This document shows, in pieces, positions 6,364 to 7,185 of a DNA stretch of 7,185 nt. The stretch spans positions 1 to 7,185 of the forward strand of contig JAISPI010000109.1 in NCBI GenBank assembly GCA_031275075.1, in the 5' to 3' direction. Every line of letters starts with the position of its first letter. Positions within the stretch are counted from its first letter, which is position 1. The stretch is from Burkholderiales bacterium (GTDB lineage Bacteria > Pseudomonadota > Gammaproteobacteria > Burkholderiales > Casimicrobiaceae). The position numbers and the translations under genes are program-made. The notes below the pieces were generated by a model that was given only the letters and a program-made list of their open reading frames with translations, did no database searches and was not told the DNA's origin.

Positions 6364-7185
6364 TTAGTAGGGTAGGTACAGCCAGCGGGTCATCGTCGGA
6401 CCGAAGAAGAGCACGACGGCACCAGCCATGGCCAGGAATGGGCCGAAGGGCATCGGGACTTGGTGGTCGTGGCCGCGGAACAAGATCAGCCCTCCACCTA
6501 CCAGGGCGCCCATCAGCGAAGACAGCAGAACAATCGGTATCAGCATGGGCCAGCCGAGCCAAGCCCCAAGCGCCGCCAGCAATTTGAAATCGCCGTAGCC
6601 CATTCCTTCTTTATTGCGCAGTAATTTGAACGCCCAGTACACCAGCCACAACGACAAATAGCCGGCCATCGCACCGATCACCGCTTGGGAGAGGGTTGTA
6701 AACACGCCGAAAAGGTTGACGAGCAATCCGCCCCACAGAAGGGGCAGCGTCAAATGGTCGGGCAACAATTGGGTGTCGGCGTCGATGAACGTCAGCGCCA
6801 GCAACGTCCATAATAAAACACAAGCCGTCAGCGCCTGCCAGGATGGCCCAAAAAACCAGAAGGCCAGCCCCGCCAGTAAACCGCCCAATAACTCAACCAG
6901 CGGGTAACGGATCGAAATACGGGCGCTGCATTGTGAACATTTGCCGCGCAAAAAAAGCCAGGACACGATGGGAATGTTTTCAAGCGCGGTGATCCGGTGC
7001 TGACATACCGGACAAGTCGAGCGCGGGACAATGAGGTTGTAGCGGGCGGCGGCTCCTTCAGGGGGCGATTCATTGCGTAGTTCGGCGCATTGCAATTCCC
7101 AGTCGCGTTGCATCATTCTCGGCAGACGATGGATCACAACGTTAAGAAAACTACCGACGCAAAGACCAACGATGGTAGCGGCGAT
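6364..7185 (-). CDS. pilD: Type IV prepilin peptidase / N-methyltransferase PilD (5' end outside window)
   Basis: PilD is an inner-membrane aspartyl protease that removes the leader of type IV prepilins and type II secretion pseudopilins and then N-methylates the new terminus. The frame is open to the right edge: the first visible residues, IAATIVGLCVGSFLNVVIHRLP, are the usual first membrane segment, so only ~15-20 residues should be missing. A cytoplasmic loop carries two zinc-type pairs, CPVC (7014-7003) and CSQC (6939-6928). Several hydrophobic helices follow. The two catalytic aspartates are visible: the first Asp of FIDAD (codon 6783-6781) and that of GYGDFK (6591-6589). The ending PMPFGPFLAMAG plus a last helix is typical. 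It is the first visible gene of the - strand group; pilB/pilC would commonly lie just beyond the edge, but this cannot be seen. Confidence 0.98.
   Translation of the reverse strand: MAATIVGLCVGSFLNVVIHRLPRMMQRDWELQCAELRNESPPEGAAARYNLIVPRSTCPVCQHRITALENIPIVSWLFLRGKCSQCSARISIRYPLVELLGGLLAGLAFWFFGPSWQALTACVLLWTLLALTFIDADTQLLPDHLTLPLLWGGLLVNLFGVFTTLSQAVIGAMAGYLSLWLVYWAFKLLRNKEGMGYGDFKLLAALGAWLGWPMLIPIVLLSSLMGALVGGGLILFRGHDHQVPMPFGPFLAMAGAVVLFFGPTMTRWLYLPY

Noticed and set aside
6364..6562. Upstream extension of the coaE frame into pilD
   Set aside because: CoaE homology begins exactly at the ATG at 6358. The extension is Pro/Arg-rich, unlike CoaE, and overlaps conserved pilD codons.

Overview
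The window looks like a chromosomal housekeeping segment of a proteobacterium, most likely a betaproteobacterium. This rests on gene order and protein character: secA, argJ, a DUF815 AAA+ ATPase and mutT on the + strand, facing pilD, coaE, zapD and yacG on the - strand. From memory, this order is familiar in betaproteobacteria such as the Burkholderia/Ralstonia group, and the ZapD C-terminal region resembles betaproteobacterial versions. Base composition is moderate (mid-50s % GC by eye), lower than in Burkholderia, so a moderate-GC beta lineage is more likely. Genus cannot be read from the sequence.

Layout. Positions 1-1899 hold the 3' two thirds of secA, whose 5' end lies outside the window. 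Intact argJ (1949-3211) follows with its own strong ribosome binding site, then a DUF815 ATPase (GTG start, 3228-4151), which overlaps mutT (4148-4552) by 4 nt. On the - strand, read from the right edge inward, are pilD (5' end outside the window, 6364-7185), coaE (5753-6358, 5 nt after pilD), zapD (4900-5661, probable GTG start) and yacG (4670-4903, 4-nt overlap with zapD). The two groups converge on a 117-bp intergenic strip (4553-4669). That strip and the adjoining end of yacG carry two short tandem repeat tracts, one of 9-bp units and one of 7-bp units, plus two inverted repeats. All eight reading frames are intact across the parts visible, and no tRNA, rRNA, insertion sequence, CRISPR array or phage gene was seen.

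How the genes fit together. The neighbours do not form one pathway. SecA drives protein export, ArgJ makes ornithine/N-acetylglutamate for arginine synthesis, and MutT cleans the nucleotide pool. PilD processes and methylates type IV pilins and type II secretion pseudopilins, CoaE completes coenzyme A, ZapD bundles FtsZ at the division ring, and YacG is a small zinc protein that inhibits gyrase. The link is mainly conserved gene order and translational coupling (two ATGA overlaps and one TAA-5 nt-ATG junction). I found no exotic system. The points that deserve a second look are the repeat tracts, one of which supplies the last codons of yacG, and the uncharacterised DUF815 ATPase coupled to mutT.
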